From Eggerthellaceae bacterium (GTDB lineage: Bacteria > Actinomycetota > Coriobacteriia > Coriobacteriales > Eggerthellaceae), in contig JAFRJC010000087.1 of NCBI GenBank assembly GCA_017432445.1, positions 82,483-145,632 of the forward strand: a DNA stretch of 63,150 nt. Reading direction: 5' to 3'. The notes beneath the pieces were generated by a model. It ran no database searches. It was not told the origin of the DNA and saw nothing but the letters and a program-made list of their open reading frames with translations. Positions within the stretch are counted from its first letter, which is position 1, and each line of letters opens with the position of its first letter. Below are positions 9,572 to 18,713 of this stretch, piece after piece. A program made the position numbers and the translations under genes.

Positions 9572-10618
9572 CTACGGCAACAACAGTTGAGCGATCTGGA
9601 CGGCGTTCAGGGCAGCGCCCTTGCGAATTTGGTCGCCGACGCACCAGAACTGCAGGCCATTCTCAATCGTCGGGTCCTTGCGCAGACGGCCGACGTAGAC
9701 GTCGTTGGTGCCCTGCAGCATTCCGGGCATGGGATAGACCTTGTTCGCCGGGTCGTCCATAACGGTCACGCCGGGGAACGCCTCGAGGGCGGCGCGTGCC
9801 TCTTCGACCGAGATGGGCTTCTCGAACTCGACGTTCACGGATTCCGCATGGCAGCGTAGCGACGGCACGCGCACGCAAGTCGGGGCCACATCGATGGGCG
9901 CGCTGAAGATCTTCTTCGTCTCGACGACCATCTTCCACTCTTCCTTGGTGGATCCGTCCTCCAGGAAAACGTCGATGTGCGGAATGCAGTTGAAGGCGAT
10001 CTGGTGGGCAAAGGCGGAAATGGTGAGCTCGTCACCGCGCTTGCCATCCAAGAACTCGCGTGTCTGATCGTACAGCTCGGCCATGGCCGGAGCGCCTGCG
10101 CCGCTTGCTGCCTGGTAGGATGACACGACCACGCGCTTCACGGGCGATACGTCGTGCAGTGCCTTGAGCGGCAGCGCCATGATGATCGTGGTGCAGTTGG
10201 GGTTGGAAATGACGCCGGAGTGCCACTTCACATCGTCGGGGTTAACCTCGGGGACGACCAGCGGCACGTCCTCCTCCATGCGGAAGGCGCTCGAGTTGTC
10301 AACCATGACGGCACCTGCCGCCACAACCGCTTCGCGTAGCTCCTTGGACACGCCGGCGCCCGCCGAGAACAGCGCGATGTCAACGCCTTCGAAAGCCTCG
10401 GGCGTCATCTCCTGCACGGTCAGCGGACCCTCGGGCACCTGCCCGCAGCCGCCGAAGTCGATTTGCTTGCCCGCGGAACGAGCGCTCGCCAGGGCGCGAA
10501 CCTCCGCTGCGGGGAAATCAAGGTCGTGCAGCACGTTCATGAACTCCTGCCCCACGGCGCCCGTCGCACCCGCCACGGCCACAACAGGATTAGCCGGAAT
10601 CTTCTTTTCCCACGTCAT
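9572..10618 (-). CDS. asd: Aspartate-semialdehyde dehydrogenase
   Basis: 348 residues. Reduces aspartyl-4-phosphate to aspartate semialdehyde with NADPH, the branch point for lysine/diaminopimelate, threonine and methionine. The nucleotide-binding glycine motif AVAGATGAVG lies near residues 14-23; the catalytic cysteine is C142 in SNPNCTTI; HIDVF and the SLRCHAESV segment fit the dimerisation domain. The ATG at 10616-10618 is 5 bp after AGGAG and is preferred over a GTG two codons upstream. No other lysine-pathway gene is adjacent. Confidence 0.95.
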   Translation of the reverse strand: MTWEKKIPANPVVAVAGATGAVGQEFMNVLHDLDFPAAEVRALASARSAGKQIDFGGCGQVPEGPLTVQEMTPEAFEGVDIALFSAGAGVSKELREAVVAAGAVMVDNSSAFRMEEDVPLVVPEVNPDDVKWHSGVISNPNCTTIIMALPLKALHDVSPVKRVVVSSYQAASGAGAPAMAELYDQTREFLDGKRGDELTISAFAHQIAFNCIPHIDVFLEDGSTKEEWKMVVETKKIFSAPIDVAPTCVRVPSLRCHAESVNVEFEKPISVEEARAALEAFPGVTVMDDPANKVYPMPGMLQGTNDVYVGRLRKDPTIENGLQFWCVGDQIRKGAALNAVQIAQLLLP

Positions 10619-10752
10619 ATGCACTCCTAGCTCGTATTGATTGATTGCAGTACCAAGATACTATCCCACCGACCGCATTCGGCAGGCTTATTTAACAGAA
10701 ACGTGATGATTTGCCCAACGAACGGCGCCATCGCCCGCCCCTAAGAATTCGC

Positions 10753-10786
10753 TTGCCCCCGGGATGGTGAATCATCTCAGGGGCAA
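10753..10786 (-). terminator. Weak hairpin after the small Cys-rich gene
   Basis: TTGCCCC (10753-10759) pairs with GGGGCAA (10780-10786) across a 20-nt loop. It lies downstream of the minus-strand gene ending at 10824. Only a short T-rich stretch follows. Confidence 0.3.
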
Positions 10787-10823
10787 TCAATCGTTTAGCC
10801 TCGGGTTTTGTGCAGAAGACCTA

Positions 10824-11039
10824 TTAGCCCTCTTCCCCCTCGATGCCCTGCGCCTTCCTCAGACGAAGGTTGCACACGGAATACGGTTGGCCATCATAGA
10901 GGCGAAACGTCTTGTACCCGCAGTTGCCATATCCGCTGCAGGCACGGCATTTCACGACCGTTATATCGTTGCCGCAGAGTTCCTCGTCGGTAAGCTCCTT
11001 GAAGCCGCGCTTGGCCATGGCGGCAGCGATGTCAACCAT
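10824..11039 (-). CDS. Small Cys-rich protein, unknown
   Basis: 71 residues. Carries a cluster VKCRACSGYGNCGYK near the middle plus two further cysteines (EELCGND and SVCNLR), which would suit metal binding. The tail is acidic (GIEGEEG). The start ATG at 11037-11039 is strongly supported by GGGGGAGGAACGAGC just before it, so the gene is very likely real despite its size. It starts 48 bp after the M28-like membrane protein gene and is probably its operon partner. I do not recognise the family. Confidence 0.65.
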   Translation of the reverse strand: MVDIAAAMAKRGFKELTDEELCGNDITVVKCRACSGYGNCGYKTFRLYDGQPYSVCNLRLRKAQGIEGEEG

Positions 11040-11087
11040 GCTCGTTCCTCCCCCTCTATGCGGAAAAGGGCCAGGCCCTTCCCTGCG

Positions 11088-13808
11088 TTAGTCTTGCTTC
11101 AGCAGTTCGGCGATGTAGTCGATGTTCTCTTCCAGCAGCATCTCGTCGACGTTCTCGATGATGTCGTCTGCGCTGCCTTTCAGAGAGGGACGGCCGTTTT
11201 CGACGCCCATGATGTGCATGGCCTGAACCCCTCCGGACTGCAAAACGGTGGTGATGCTGTCAGTCTGAGTCTTGACCTGGCCAAGCACCAATCCCGTCGC
11301 CTCGGTGGCACCGCGCGTGAAGCGCTTGATGCGCGACGACGCCTGGAGTTTGCGGAAGGTTCCCTCTTCGGAGGCAACGCAAAGCTCGCCGACGCCCAGC
11401 GATTCAAGCTCGACCACCATTGCGCCGCGCAAGTCTGCCTTGTGCTCAGCCAAAAACGCCTTTGCGCCGTCGTGATACTCGTCGTCGGATCCGATGGCCA
11501 CGAACCACACCTCGGTGTCGAAATCGGGGTTGCGGAAGTGGTAAATCTGCTCGATTTCCTCGTTGAGCTGCTGGTCCTCGATGGCTTCGGCAAGCTCTTC
11601 CGGCTCGTCTGCAGTCTCTTCCTCGCCCGAGCGAGTGTTGACATGCCCCAGGCGCAGCCTCGAGAAAGCGCCGCCCTCCCACGTGCGTTCCTGCTCGTCC
11701 TCGTCGGTAATCGGGAGGGTCATGCCATAGTCGATCTGCTCAGGCTCCCCTTCGTCAAGCGTTATCCGGGGAATCGCCCCCGACTCAAGGGTGGCCTTGG
11801 CAGGTTCGGGCTGCGGCTGGACGGGCGCGATGGAACCGCTTATTGACGGGACATCGGTACGCAGCATGCGGAACAGCCCCGAACGGGACGGATTGTCGTT
11901 TTCGGGAGCCGCCGGCTTGGCCGGCTCATCGAGCGAAGGCAGGCTTGCGAGCTGCTCGCGCGCACGCGCCTGCACCGCAACCTGCTTCTCGGCAATGACC
12001 TCATCCATTTCTGCAGCCTGGTCAAGCGCCGCACTCGCCACGACTGCCTGCTGCTGGGCCATTTCCTCGCGGATGGCCTCGCGAATCATCTCGGGAGTGT
12101 AAGCGATGGTCTGGCCCAGGTCCACGACCTCTTCCTGAACGCGGTCCCCGAACTCGCCCGGCTCTTCCAGTTCGACGTCGAAGGCCTCGTCTGCGAACTC
12201 TGCCTCATCCTGGAGTTCGAGCTGCTCGTCAACCACCTCTTCTGCAACGGGTTCGGGCTCAGCAATCGGCTCGAAAGCGATTTCAGGCTGGGGCTCAACT
12301 GCAGGCTCGACATCGATTTCAGGTACGGTGAAAGCAACCGGCTCGGGCTCAACTGCGAACTGCTCTTCGTAAGCCCAACTCTGGTCCTCTTCGACGAACT
12401 CGAGTTCCTCAGCCTGCTGTTGCACAACCGGCTGCTCTTCGCCTCGCATGGCTGCAAGAGCTGCGCGCGTGGCTGCATCGCGCTCGCGCTGCAGCTGCTC
12501 GCGCATCAGGCGCTCTTCTTCTTCGCGGGCGCGATCGCGCTCTGCAAGCCCGCGCTCGGCAGCCTGGATGGCCTCGGTATAACGAGAGCGCTGCACCTGT
12601 GCAGGCTCCTCGCTGCGCTTGGCGTTGCGCTGGGCAGACACGAACCAGCTCGGGGCGTTCTCGAAGCCAGTCGAAATCTCCTCTTCAGGCTCGGGTTCCG
12701 CAGCAGCAACGGCCGCCAGGGAAGCAGCCGCCACTTCGGCATAGCTCGTCGCAACATCGTCAGCGACCTGCACTGCCTCTTCGACCACCTGGGTTGCTAT
12801 AGCCGGAGCCTCTTCGCTTCTCGCAGGACGCTCGGAAGAGACGTTGCCATACACGCGCTGCTCCACCGGCTGGCCCGTTAACGCGGCGATGGCCGCCTTG
12901 GCCGCCAGCAGACGCTCTTCCTCGCTGTACTCCGCCTCATCCTCTTCAAAGCCAGGCTGTACCTCGTATATCAGCTGTGCACCCTCGGGCACGAGACCCT
13001 GTTCTATCGCCGCCTCTGCCCCGTGGACCATCGCCTCCTGCTCGGCAATCAAATCTGCCTCGCTCAAGCTGCCCAAGCTGATGCGTTTCGCCACCTCCAG
13101 AAGCGCTGCTACGCCCGTGGCATTGTTGTTAGCACCTTCGTTGTAGGCCGCTGAACGGTACAGAACGGCTTTCACGATGGGCAGCGCAACGATGATGATC
13201 GCGATGACGGTGAGGATATTGATAAAGATGAGGCCCACACCGCCGGTTCCACCAAGGAAGATGCGCAGCAGCAGGAAGAACGCCGCCGCAACCATACCCC
13301 ACAGGCAGATCTTGGGAAGTGGCAGGCTCATGGACTCGACGCGGTCGACGATCTTGGGCGTGACCTTGCCCGTGTCGTAATGCGCCACCAGCACGATCTT
13401 GCGCTTGCGCTGCGGGCGCTTGCCGGCTTCGGGCAGTTCGGCAGGCTGGTACTTGGCCACAACGTTTTGGCTGGGCACGCGCGCCAACCGATTGGAAAAC
13501 ACCGGCTTGCCGTACGATTCCATCACGTAGATCACCGCGGCTATCAGGGCTAGCACAAACATGGGTCCTGTGAGCACGTTGAAAAGCATGGCAAGGACCG
13601 ATGCCACGATCGTCACCATCGAGAGGATTGCACGCCCGCCCTCGAGGTTTGCAGAGCTCGTAAACTCCTCGATGGTAGCCGGGAAGCCTGTTTCCTTCTG
13701 AAACTCGTCAGCTATATAAAGAGCCGCCTGCTCCTCTTCCTCGGTTCCGGCCGGCCGTGCGCCGATCTCCCGGGAGAGGTATTCTACGAAATCCATTGCC
13801 TGTGACAT
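11088..13808 (-). CDS. Membrane protein with degenerate M28-peptidase fold and large acidic insertion
   Basis: 906 residues. The N-terminal part looks like an M28 aminopeptidase: FVEYLSREIGARPAGTEEE, then two membrane segments (about 61-97), then LVAHYDTGK with the His-x-Asp metal pair H143/D145, two more membrane segments (about 168-215) and EGANNNATGVAALLEVA. About 500 residues of low-complexity, Glu/Ala-rich sequence follow (250-750, several Pro-Glu runs). The M28 C-lobe resumes near 768 (WFVAIGSDDEYHDGAKAFL, VVELESLGVGE). Three family residues differ: the bridging Asp is N228 (GANNNATG for GAxDNASG), the catalytic GSEE is GSDD, and the final His ligand is replaced (TDS at 849-851). The protein may have lost peptidase activity. 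Start: ATG at 13806-13808; the frame upstream looks non-coding. Confidence 0.7.
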   Translation of the reverse strand: MSQAMDFVEYLSREIGARPAGTEEEEQAALYIADEFQKETGFPATIEEFTSSANLEGGRAILSMVTIVASVLAMLFNVLTGPMFVLALIAAVIYVMESYGKPVFSNRLARVPSQNVVAKYQPAELPEAGKRPQRKRKIVLVAHYDTGKVTPKIVDRVESMSLPLPKICLWGMVAAAFFLLLRIFLGGTGGVGLIFINILTVIAIIIVALPIVKAVLYRSAAYNEGANNNATGVAALLEVAKRISLGSLSEADLIAEQEAMVHGAEAAIEQGLVPEGAQLIYEVQPGFEEDEAEYSEEERLLAAKAAIAALTGQPVEQRVYGNVSSERPARSEEAPAIATQVVEEAVQVADDVATSYAEVAAASLAAVAAAEPEPEEEISTGFENAPSWFVSAQRNAKRSEEPAQVQRSRYTEAIQAAERGLAERDRAREEEERLMREQLQRERDAATRAALAAMRGEEQPVVQQQAEELEFVEEDQSWAYEEQFAVEPEPVAFTVPEIDVEPAVEPQPEIAFEPIAEPEPVAEEVVDEQLELQDEAEFADEAFDVELEEPGEFGDRVQEEVVDLGQTIAYTPEMIREAIREEMAQQQAVVASAALDQAAEMDEVIAEKQVAVQARAREQLASLPSLDEPAKPAAPENDNPSRSGLFRMLRTDVPSISGSIAPVQPQPEPAKATLESGAIPRITLDEGEPEQIDYGMTLPITDEDEQERTWEGGAFSRLRLGHVNTRSGEEETADEPEELAEAIEDQQLNEEIEQIYHFRNPDFDTEVWFVAIGSDDEYHDGAKAFLAEHKADLRGAMVVELESLGVGELCVASEEGTFRKLQASSRIKRFTRGATEATGLVLGQVKTQTDSITTVLQSGGVQAMHIMGVENGRPSLKGSADDIIENVDEMLLEENIDYIAELLKQD

Positions 13809-13865
13809 GTATGAGCCTTCCACCTTACATTTTCTTGTATGCCAAATATGCACATAATCTAGAAA

Positions 13866-13871
13866 ATTATA
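13866..13871 (-). promoter_or_regulatory. -10 element upstream of the M28-like gene
   Basis: A consensus TATAAT on the minus strand, about 57 bp upstream of the start at 13808. No convincing -35 is seen. Confidence 0.35.
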
Positions 13872-14113
13872 CGCCTTCTTCTGCGTAAATGCGCGGATTC
13901 ACCTTTTACCCATGCTGCCGAAGAATCGCGCTTGGTTGCGCAAGCAACCTCAACGTTGGGGTCGATAAAGTTGGGCGGGGCGATCGTTCAGGATGCAAAT
14001 CCCATAATGCCAGGGCGCCCTTCCGATCACAGAAGCTCGAAGGTGCGCTCTATCGACCACACATTGCCCCTGCGTTGCTTGGTATTCCTCCTCTTCGGAG
14101 TGTTTCCGGGCAG

Positions 14114-14144
14114 TCGTCACGTGCTTTGTCACCGTTCGTGACGA
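14114..14144 (-). terminator. Hairpin after the coiled-coil membrane protein gene
   Basis: TCGTCACG (14114-14121) and CGTGACGA (14137-14144) form a stem just downstream of the stop at 14155. The rest of the gap 13809-14113 has a small GGTTGC/GCAACC hairpin near 13933 but no convincing gene. Confidence 0.4.
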
Positions 14145-14154
14145 AGCGCCCCTT

Positions 14155-15402
14155 TTACCCACGCAGATACTGCCGAATGAGGGCGTCAGATTCGATAGCC
14201 TTGTTGCGCGCCGATTCGTAATCGGAGATGCAAGCGCGCACCTGCTCCTCATATGCCTCTTCGACTGTCTGCTCGGCTGAAAGGGGCAGCTTCTCGGCGA
14301 TTTGCGCTGCTTGTCGGTCTGCTTCGTTGTAGGCTTCGTTTTGAATTGCCGCATCCTCTTTGTCTGATTTGAGCAAAGCATCGCTCGTGGCTATCGCGAA
14401 ATCCAGCGATTCGATGCGTTTTTGCAGATAGGCGATATGGTCAGCAAGGTCGAGGTCGACTCTTTTCGAAGCGAGCTTCTCCATCTCTTCCAAGATCGAC
14501 TGCATTTGCTTCCGTACTGCAACCGTTTGCTCGCGCGCATCCTTTATTGCCTCGTCTGTGTTGGCTGCGTTTGCGGCCGCAGTTGCCGCCCTCGCAGCCT
14601 CATCTGCCCCGAGTACCTTATGCCATACGGCGTTGACCTCGGAGGATTGTACTTCGGAATAGCTCACCACCTCGGCAGCCTTCAAGGCTGCGGCCATCAT
14701 GTCCTGGCGGTTGGAAGATGCTTCGCCTAATCGCTCCAGTGCAAGCTCGTCCTGTTCGTTTATCGCATACGGAACTGCAAGGGCGCGTTCGTCTTCCAGC
14801 TGCTGCAACGAGAGCGCCGCTTTCGACGTTGCTTCTTGCATCTCGCTAATCTCTTCTTCAGTTGCCCCGAAGGGGTCGGCCATGAACGTATCGGTGAGGG
14901 GAATTGCGGCGTCCGCCTCAACGAACAGCTGCACGAGGGAATCGAACTTCCCCTTGAAAAGTTGCATTTCCTCGTAGTGCTGATAGCCCACGTATGCCGT
15001 CGCCACCATCATGGCGACGGCCACGACCGAGGCGATGATTCCGATGCGGATAGAACGCCAGCGTCGGTCGCGCTTCCTGCTGGTAACCTCTTCCTGCGCC
15101 GCAAGGGCTGATTTTCCCACTGCGCGATGATAGCTGGGACGAGTAGTAGCAGCTGGATTCGCCACGCTGCGCTGCACGGGCTCGCGCGGCTCTGGCTGCA
15201 CGGTGGGCTCGGCGTCTACGACCTTGGGCGGCGGTTCCTCCTGCCGCACGGGCCTGAGCATCTGAGGGCCGCTTAACCTGCCAAAACGCTTCTTCTTGGG
15301 CACATAGCCATCGCGTGCTGCATCGAGCACGTCAAACGACAGCTCGTTTGACGACCCGGCCGTATGGCGCTTGATATGCAAATGGTCGAACGCGTTCGAC
15401 AT
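14155..15402 (-). CDS. Single-pass coiled-coil membrane protein, unknown
   Basis: 415 residues. A basic, Pro-rich cytoplasmic part of about 110 residues ends KRDRRWRS and is followed by one membrane helix (IGIIASVVAVAMMVATAYVG). The outside part of about 260 residues is mostly helical and Ala/Glu-rich, with heptad-like spacing typical of a coiled coil. No catalytic motif is seen. Start: ATG at 15400-15402 after GGAGCAGGGT, preferred over an upstream TTG. It begins 49 bp after the stop of the dinG-like gene and is probably cotranscribed with it. Family not recognised. Confidence 0.65.
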   Translation of the reverse strand: MSNAFDHLHIKRHTAGSSNELSFDVLDAARDGYVPKKKRFGRLSGPQMLRPVRQEEPPPKVVDAEPTVQPEPREPVQRSVANPAATTRPSYHRAVGKSALAAQEEVTSRKRDRRWRSIRIGIIASVVAVAMMVATAYVGYQHYEEMQLFKGKFDSLVQLFVEADAAIPLTDTFMADPFGATEEEISEMQEATSKAALSLQQLEDERALAVPYAINEQDELALERLGEASSNRQDMMAAALKAAEVVSYSEVQSSEVNAVWHKVLGADEAARAATAAANAANTDEAIKDAREQTVAVRKQMQSILEEMEKLASKRVDLDLADHIAYLQKRIESLDFAIATSDALLKSDKEDAAIQNEAYNEADRQAAQIAEKLPLSAEQTVEEAYEEQVRACISDYESARNKAIESDALIRQYLRG

Positions 15403-15451
15403 ACCCTGCTCCGTCTCGATAACCAAAAAGGCGCTGTTCCTTTTCTGGTTA

Positions 15452-18400
15452 TTACCAGCCCGCCATCATGCTCAGGGCTTGCGCTATTTCATCCATGGTA
15501 CGCACACGCACCGTCTTGCTCTGAAGCGAACCCAAAAACGTCTTGCCGTAGCGCTTCGATATCAAACGCTTGTCGGCCAGGATCAGCACGCCGTGGTCGT
15601 CATATTTTCTGATGAGCCGACCTGCCGCCTGTTTCGTCTCTATGACTGCTTGCGGCAACACATAGTGCCACCAGGCATGATCGTCACGCGAGGCCCTCTC
15701 GCAGTACAGCGGATCGGTGGGACGCCCAAAGGGCAACTTGGGAATGATCACGCCCTTCAGCGTGGCGCCCGGCGCATCGAAACCCTCCCAGAACGTCTTC
15801 AGCGCGAAAAGGGACAGGTGCTCGTCGGCCAGGAAGTCATCGCGCAATCCCTTGGCCGACACCCCGTAGCGCTGGCACACGAGGCGCAGGCCTTCGCGCT
15901 TCAGCTCGGGCGACACCTCCTCGTAGCAGCGCTCCATTTCGCGGCGATTGGTGAAAAGCGTCAGCATGGAGCCGTTCTGCGCTATATGGGTTATGGTCAA
16001 AAGCTTGTTGAGCGCCTTCAAGTAACTGGGATCGGTAGGCTCGGGCATGTCCGAGACCACGTAGATGATCATGTTGTTATCGAAGTCGAAACTTGAATCC
16101 AATGCCAGATAGCGCGCTTGCGAGAACTCTCCCCTATTCAGGCCCACGGCGTTTGCAAACGCGTCAAACTTTCCACCCACGGTGAGCGTCGCTGACGCAT
16201 ACACGACCGAATGAGTGCGCATGTAGAGCGTCTTGTTCATCTTGTCACCCACATCGAGCAACAGGGCGGACACGCTGTCGGTCAGCCTGTCCTTTTTCTT
16301 GAAGAGCGTAGCCTGATAGGCATAGCTGTCAGGTGCCAGCTGGAATATGAGCTCAGCGGCATTGCGCATGTCGCGTAGCTCCATGATGCATGCCGCCAAC
16401 TCGCGCTGGGCAACCACCGCTTCGTCGACGCCTTCAAGATAGGCAACGATGTCTGATGATGTCTTTATCAACCGGTCGGATGCCTCGATGAGCTGGCCCG
16501 CCCAACCTGCGACATCCGAAAACACCTGCATGCGCCGTGTTTCGGCGTTAATCCACACGTCTACCTGCTCGTAGGATTGGGCCTTCTTGCCACGACCACC
16601 ATGACCCACAGGGTCGAAATACAGCAGATCCTTCACGTGTGACGTGTACTCGTGCGCCGTGCGGGCGAAAGCCTCCCCCGCCTCGCGGCCCTTGGCCAGA
16701 AGGCCAAATAGCAAGCTTGTCTGCTCGCCTTCTAAACCGCTCACGCTACGCTCTACACGCGAGAAGAGGTTTCTGGAACCAGCGGTATCGACGCGCTCGG
16801 CTATCTGCATGACAGCCTCGGAATCGACCTTCTGGGCGAACGCGGAGCGCGCCTCTTCCTCGGTGGCGTGGGCCTCGTCTACGATCCAATGGCGCGAACA
16901 GGGCAGCAATCCACCATCGGTAGCCAAATCGCAGAACAGGAGCGAATGGTTCGTAACGATGATATCGGCCATCTCCGCCCGACGTCGAGCACCGTGCACG
17001 AAGCAGAGCTTACCGAAAAACGGGCATTTCCTGCGCAGGCACTCGCTGCTCTTCGAAGTGATCGAATAACGCGGCATCGTGCGATAATCAGCCTTGCATG
17101 AGTCGAGGTCGTCGAACTCGCTCTGCTCGACGTAGGAAAGAACTGCGGCGAGCGAAGGAGCTTGGCTCGTCAACCTACCGGCGACATCGCGCATGCCAGG
17201 ACCGTTGTCGAAGATGCGGGAAAGCTTGCGCAGGCACGGATAGTGCGACATTCCCTTCAACGGTGCCCAGGTGAGGGCTGCATCTTCGCCGAATTCTTCT
17301 TGAAGCGCGTCAGACAACGCGGGCAACTCCTTATAGACCAGCTGGTCAAGAAGCGAGTTCGTCTTGGTTGCAACGCCGATCGTCACGCCATTTGCAAGAG
17401 CCGTCATCGCACTTGGCACCAAATAAGCCATGGACTTCCCCACGCCTGTGCCCGCTTCGACTGCAAGGTTCTGAGACGAGGCAAAGGCATCGCGTATGGC
17501 CTGTGCCATCAAGCGCTGCTCTTCACGGGGCTCGTAATCTGCATACAAATGCCCGAGCACTCCATCTACGCTGAAAGCACGATCCACCTCTTCGGAAGAG
17601 GGAAAACTCAGCGTGCCCACAAGATCGTCGGCGTCTTTGCGAGCTGTTCGAGTTGGTAAGGTCAAAACCCTTCGCTTGCGCATCGCATAGAGAGAGAAGG
17701 CGCCTTTTCCCTGCTTAGCATCGATTGTTTCACGTGAAACAGTCTCATCGGATATCTCGGGCGCTTCTTGCCAGCCTTCTTGAAGCTTTGCCATTTCTCG
17801 GAACACGTAGCTGGTCGGCCATTCGGATTCGGGCGCCATATCCCCTATAGCGGTTACGAGCGAAGACGGCATCTTCGCGATGGAGGCAAGGAGAATCCTG
17901 TACACGACGCACGTTGCCGCAACATCATCGTCGGCACGGTGGGTCGACATCGGAGCACCGAAGGCCCTTACCAAATCAAGCAGCCTATGGGAGCGGAGGC
18001 GCGGCAAGCCCACCCGCGCCAAGTCGAGAGAGTCGACCCAACGGTTTTCCAGCAGCGGATAACCGCCGGGATGTTTCGTGCAGAAATGTCTGTCGAACGC
18101 TGCGTTATGAGCTACGACCAGGGCGTTTCCCACGAACTCCGACAAGCCTTCGAGTGCTTCGTTCGGAGCGGGCGCGCCTATGAGGTCCTCGTCATGGATA
18201 TGGGTGAGCTCGATGATGTCTTCGGTGAGGAACTGGCCGGGATTGACGAAGGTGACATACCAATCGACGATCTCTCCCCTCTCCAACCGAGCGGCGGCAA
18301 TCTGTATGAGCTCGTCACGCGAGAAGGAAAGCCCCGTGGTTTCGGTGTCGAGCACCACCACGTTGCTGTCGAGAACGCCGAAATCTGTTTGCTCGGCGAA

Positions 18401-18475
18401 TTCTGCCAACGACTCGTAACGCGCGACTATGTCTGTCGGCGTACCATCGAGTATATGTTCCCACAACTGCTGCAT
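15452..18475 (-). CDS. dinG: DinG-type ATP-dependent helicase with N-terminal 3'-5' exonuclease domain
   Basis: 1007 residues. The N-terminal DEDD exonuclease domain (about 35-200) has ExoI VVLDTETTGLSF and later VAHNAAFDRHF. The helicase part has Walker A VEAGTGVGKSMAYLVPSA, a cysteine set (SCKADY, LRRKCPFFGKLC) suited to an XPD/DinG iron-sulfur cluster, DEAH-like VDEAHATEEEA and C-terminal motifs FWEGFDAPG and QAAGRLIRK. Similar fused proteins in Firmicutes are annotated DinG and act in DNA repair or structure resolution. A parS site is embedded in the gene at 17726-17741, read as VSRET. Start: ATG at 18473-18475. A promoter places the transcript start at or next to this ATG, so the mRNA may be leaderless. 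Confidence 0.9.
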   Translation of the reverse strand: MQQLWEHILDGTPTDIVARYESLAEFAEQTDFGVLDSNVVVLDTETTGLSFSRDELIQIAAARLERGEIVDWYVTFVNPGQFLTEDIIELTHIHDEDLIGAPAPNEALEGLSEFVGNALVVAHNAAFDRHFCTKHPGGYPLLENRWVDSLDLARVGLPRLRSHRLLDLVRAFGAPMSTHRADDDVAATCVVYRILLASIAKMPSSLVTAIGDMAPESEWPTSYVFREMAKLQEGWQEAPEISDETVSRETIDAKQGKGAFSLYAMRKRRVLTLPTRTARKDADDLVGTLSFPSSEEVDRAFSVDGVLGHLYADYEPREEQRLMAQAIRDAFASSQNLAVEAGTGVGKSMAYLVPSAMTALANGVTIGVATKTNSLLDQLVYKELPALSDALQEEFGEDAALTWAPLKGMSHYPCLRKLSRIFDNGPGMRDVAGRLTSQAPSLAAVLSYVEQSEFDDLDSCKADYRTMPRYSITSKSSECLRRKCPFFGKLCFVHGARRRAEMADIIVTNHSLLFCDLATDGGLLPCSRHWIVDEAHATEEEARSAFAQKVDSEAVMQIAERVDTAGSRNLFSRVERSVSGLEGEQTSLLFGLLAKGREAGEAFARTAHEYTSHVKDLLYFDPVGHGGRGKKAQSYEQVDVWINAETRRMQVFSDVAGWAGQLIEASDRLIKTSSDIVAYLEGVDEAVVAQRELAACIMELRDMRNAAELIFQLAPDSYAYQATLFKKKDRLTDSVSALLLDVGDKMNKTLYMRTHSVVYASATLTVGGKFDAFANAVGLNRGEFSQARYLALDSSFDFDNNMIIYVVSDMPEPTDPSYLKALNKLLTITHIAQNGSMLTLFTNRREMERCYEEVSPELKREGLRLVCQRYGVSAKGLRDDFLADEHLSLFALKTFWEGFDAPGATLKGVIIPKLPFGRPTDPLYCERASRDDHAWWHYVLPQAVIETKQAAGRLIRKYDDHGVLILADKRLISKRYGKTFLGSLQSKTVRVRTMDEIAQALSMMAGW
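17726..17741. other. parS: parS site inside the dinG-like gene
   Basis: A perfect 16-bp palindrome TGTTTCACGTGAAACA, identical to the bacterial consensus bound by ParB (Spo0J). It lies inside coding sequence, where the minus frame reads it as Val-Ser-Arg-Glu-Thr. It is the outermost of five sites here, about 4 kb from parB. Confidence 0.92.
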
Positions 18476-18481
18476 CCGCCA

Positions 18482-18511
18482 ATTGTAGCGCAATCAGGAC
18501 TTCCAGCCCAA
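18482..18511 (-). promoter_or_regulatory. Promoter giving a leaderless dinG transcript
   Basis: The minus strand reads TTGGGC (18511-18506), an 18-bp spacer, then TACAAT (18487-18482). Only 6 nt separate the -10 from the ATG at 18475, so the expected +1 is the A of the start codon. No ribosome binding site is present, as expected for leaderless mRNA. Confidence 0.6.
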
Positions 18512-18677
18512 AGGCACTAAATCCGCAGGATATCAACGGACCCAAGATGAAACTGTGTTTTGAATGAGTGGCAGGGCGTTCCTTTGGCTCATTCTTCGAC
18601 TATCAAACCAGGTTGTTCGTCGCGTGGTTTGGGTTTTCTGACGAATAGCCAAATCTTCCTCTTTCGAACCATACGGC

Positions 18678-18683
18678 TATACT
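18678..18683 (+). promoter_or_regulatory. -10 element for the tail-anchored protein gene
   Basis: TATACT at 18678-18683, 30 bp before the start at 18714. The -35 is poor. Unlike the divergent dinG promoter, this one leaves room for a GAAAGGG ribosome binding site. Confidence 0.35.
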
Positions 18684-18713
18684 TGACTCGATAACCTGGA
18701 AGAAAGGGCTTAT

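Noticed and set aside
13889..14221. Small plus-strand frames in the gap before the coiled-coil gene
   Set aside because: No ribosome binding site and no recognisable features; overlap the gene end and its hairpin.
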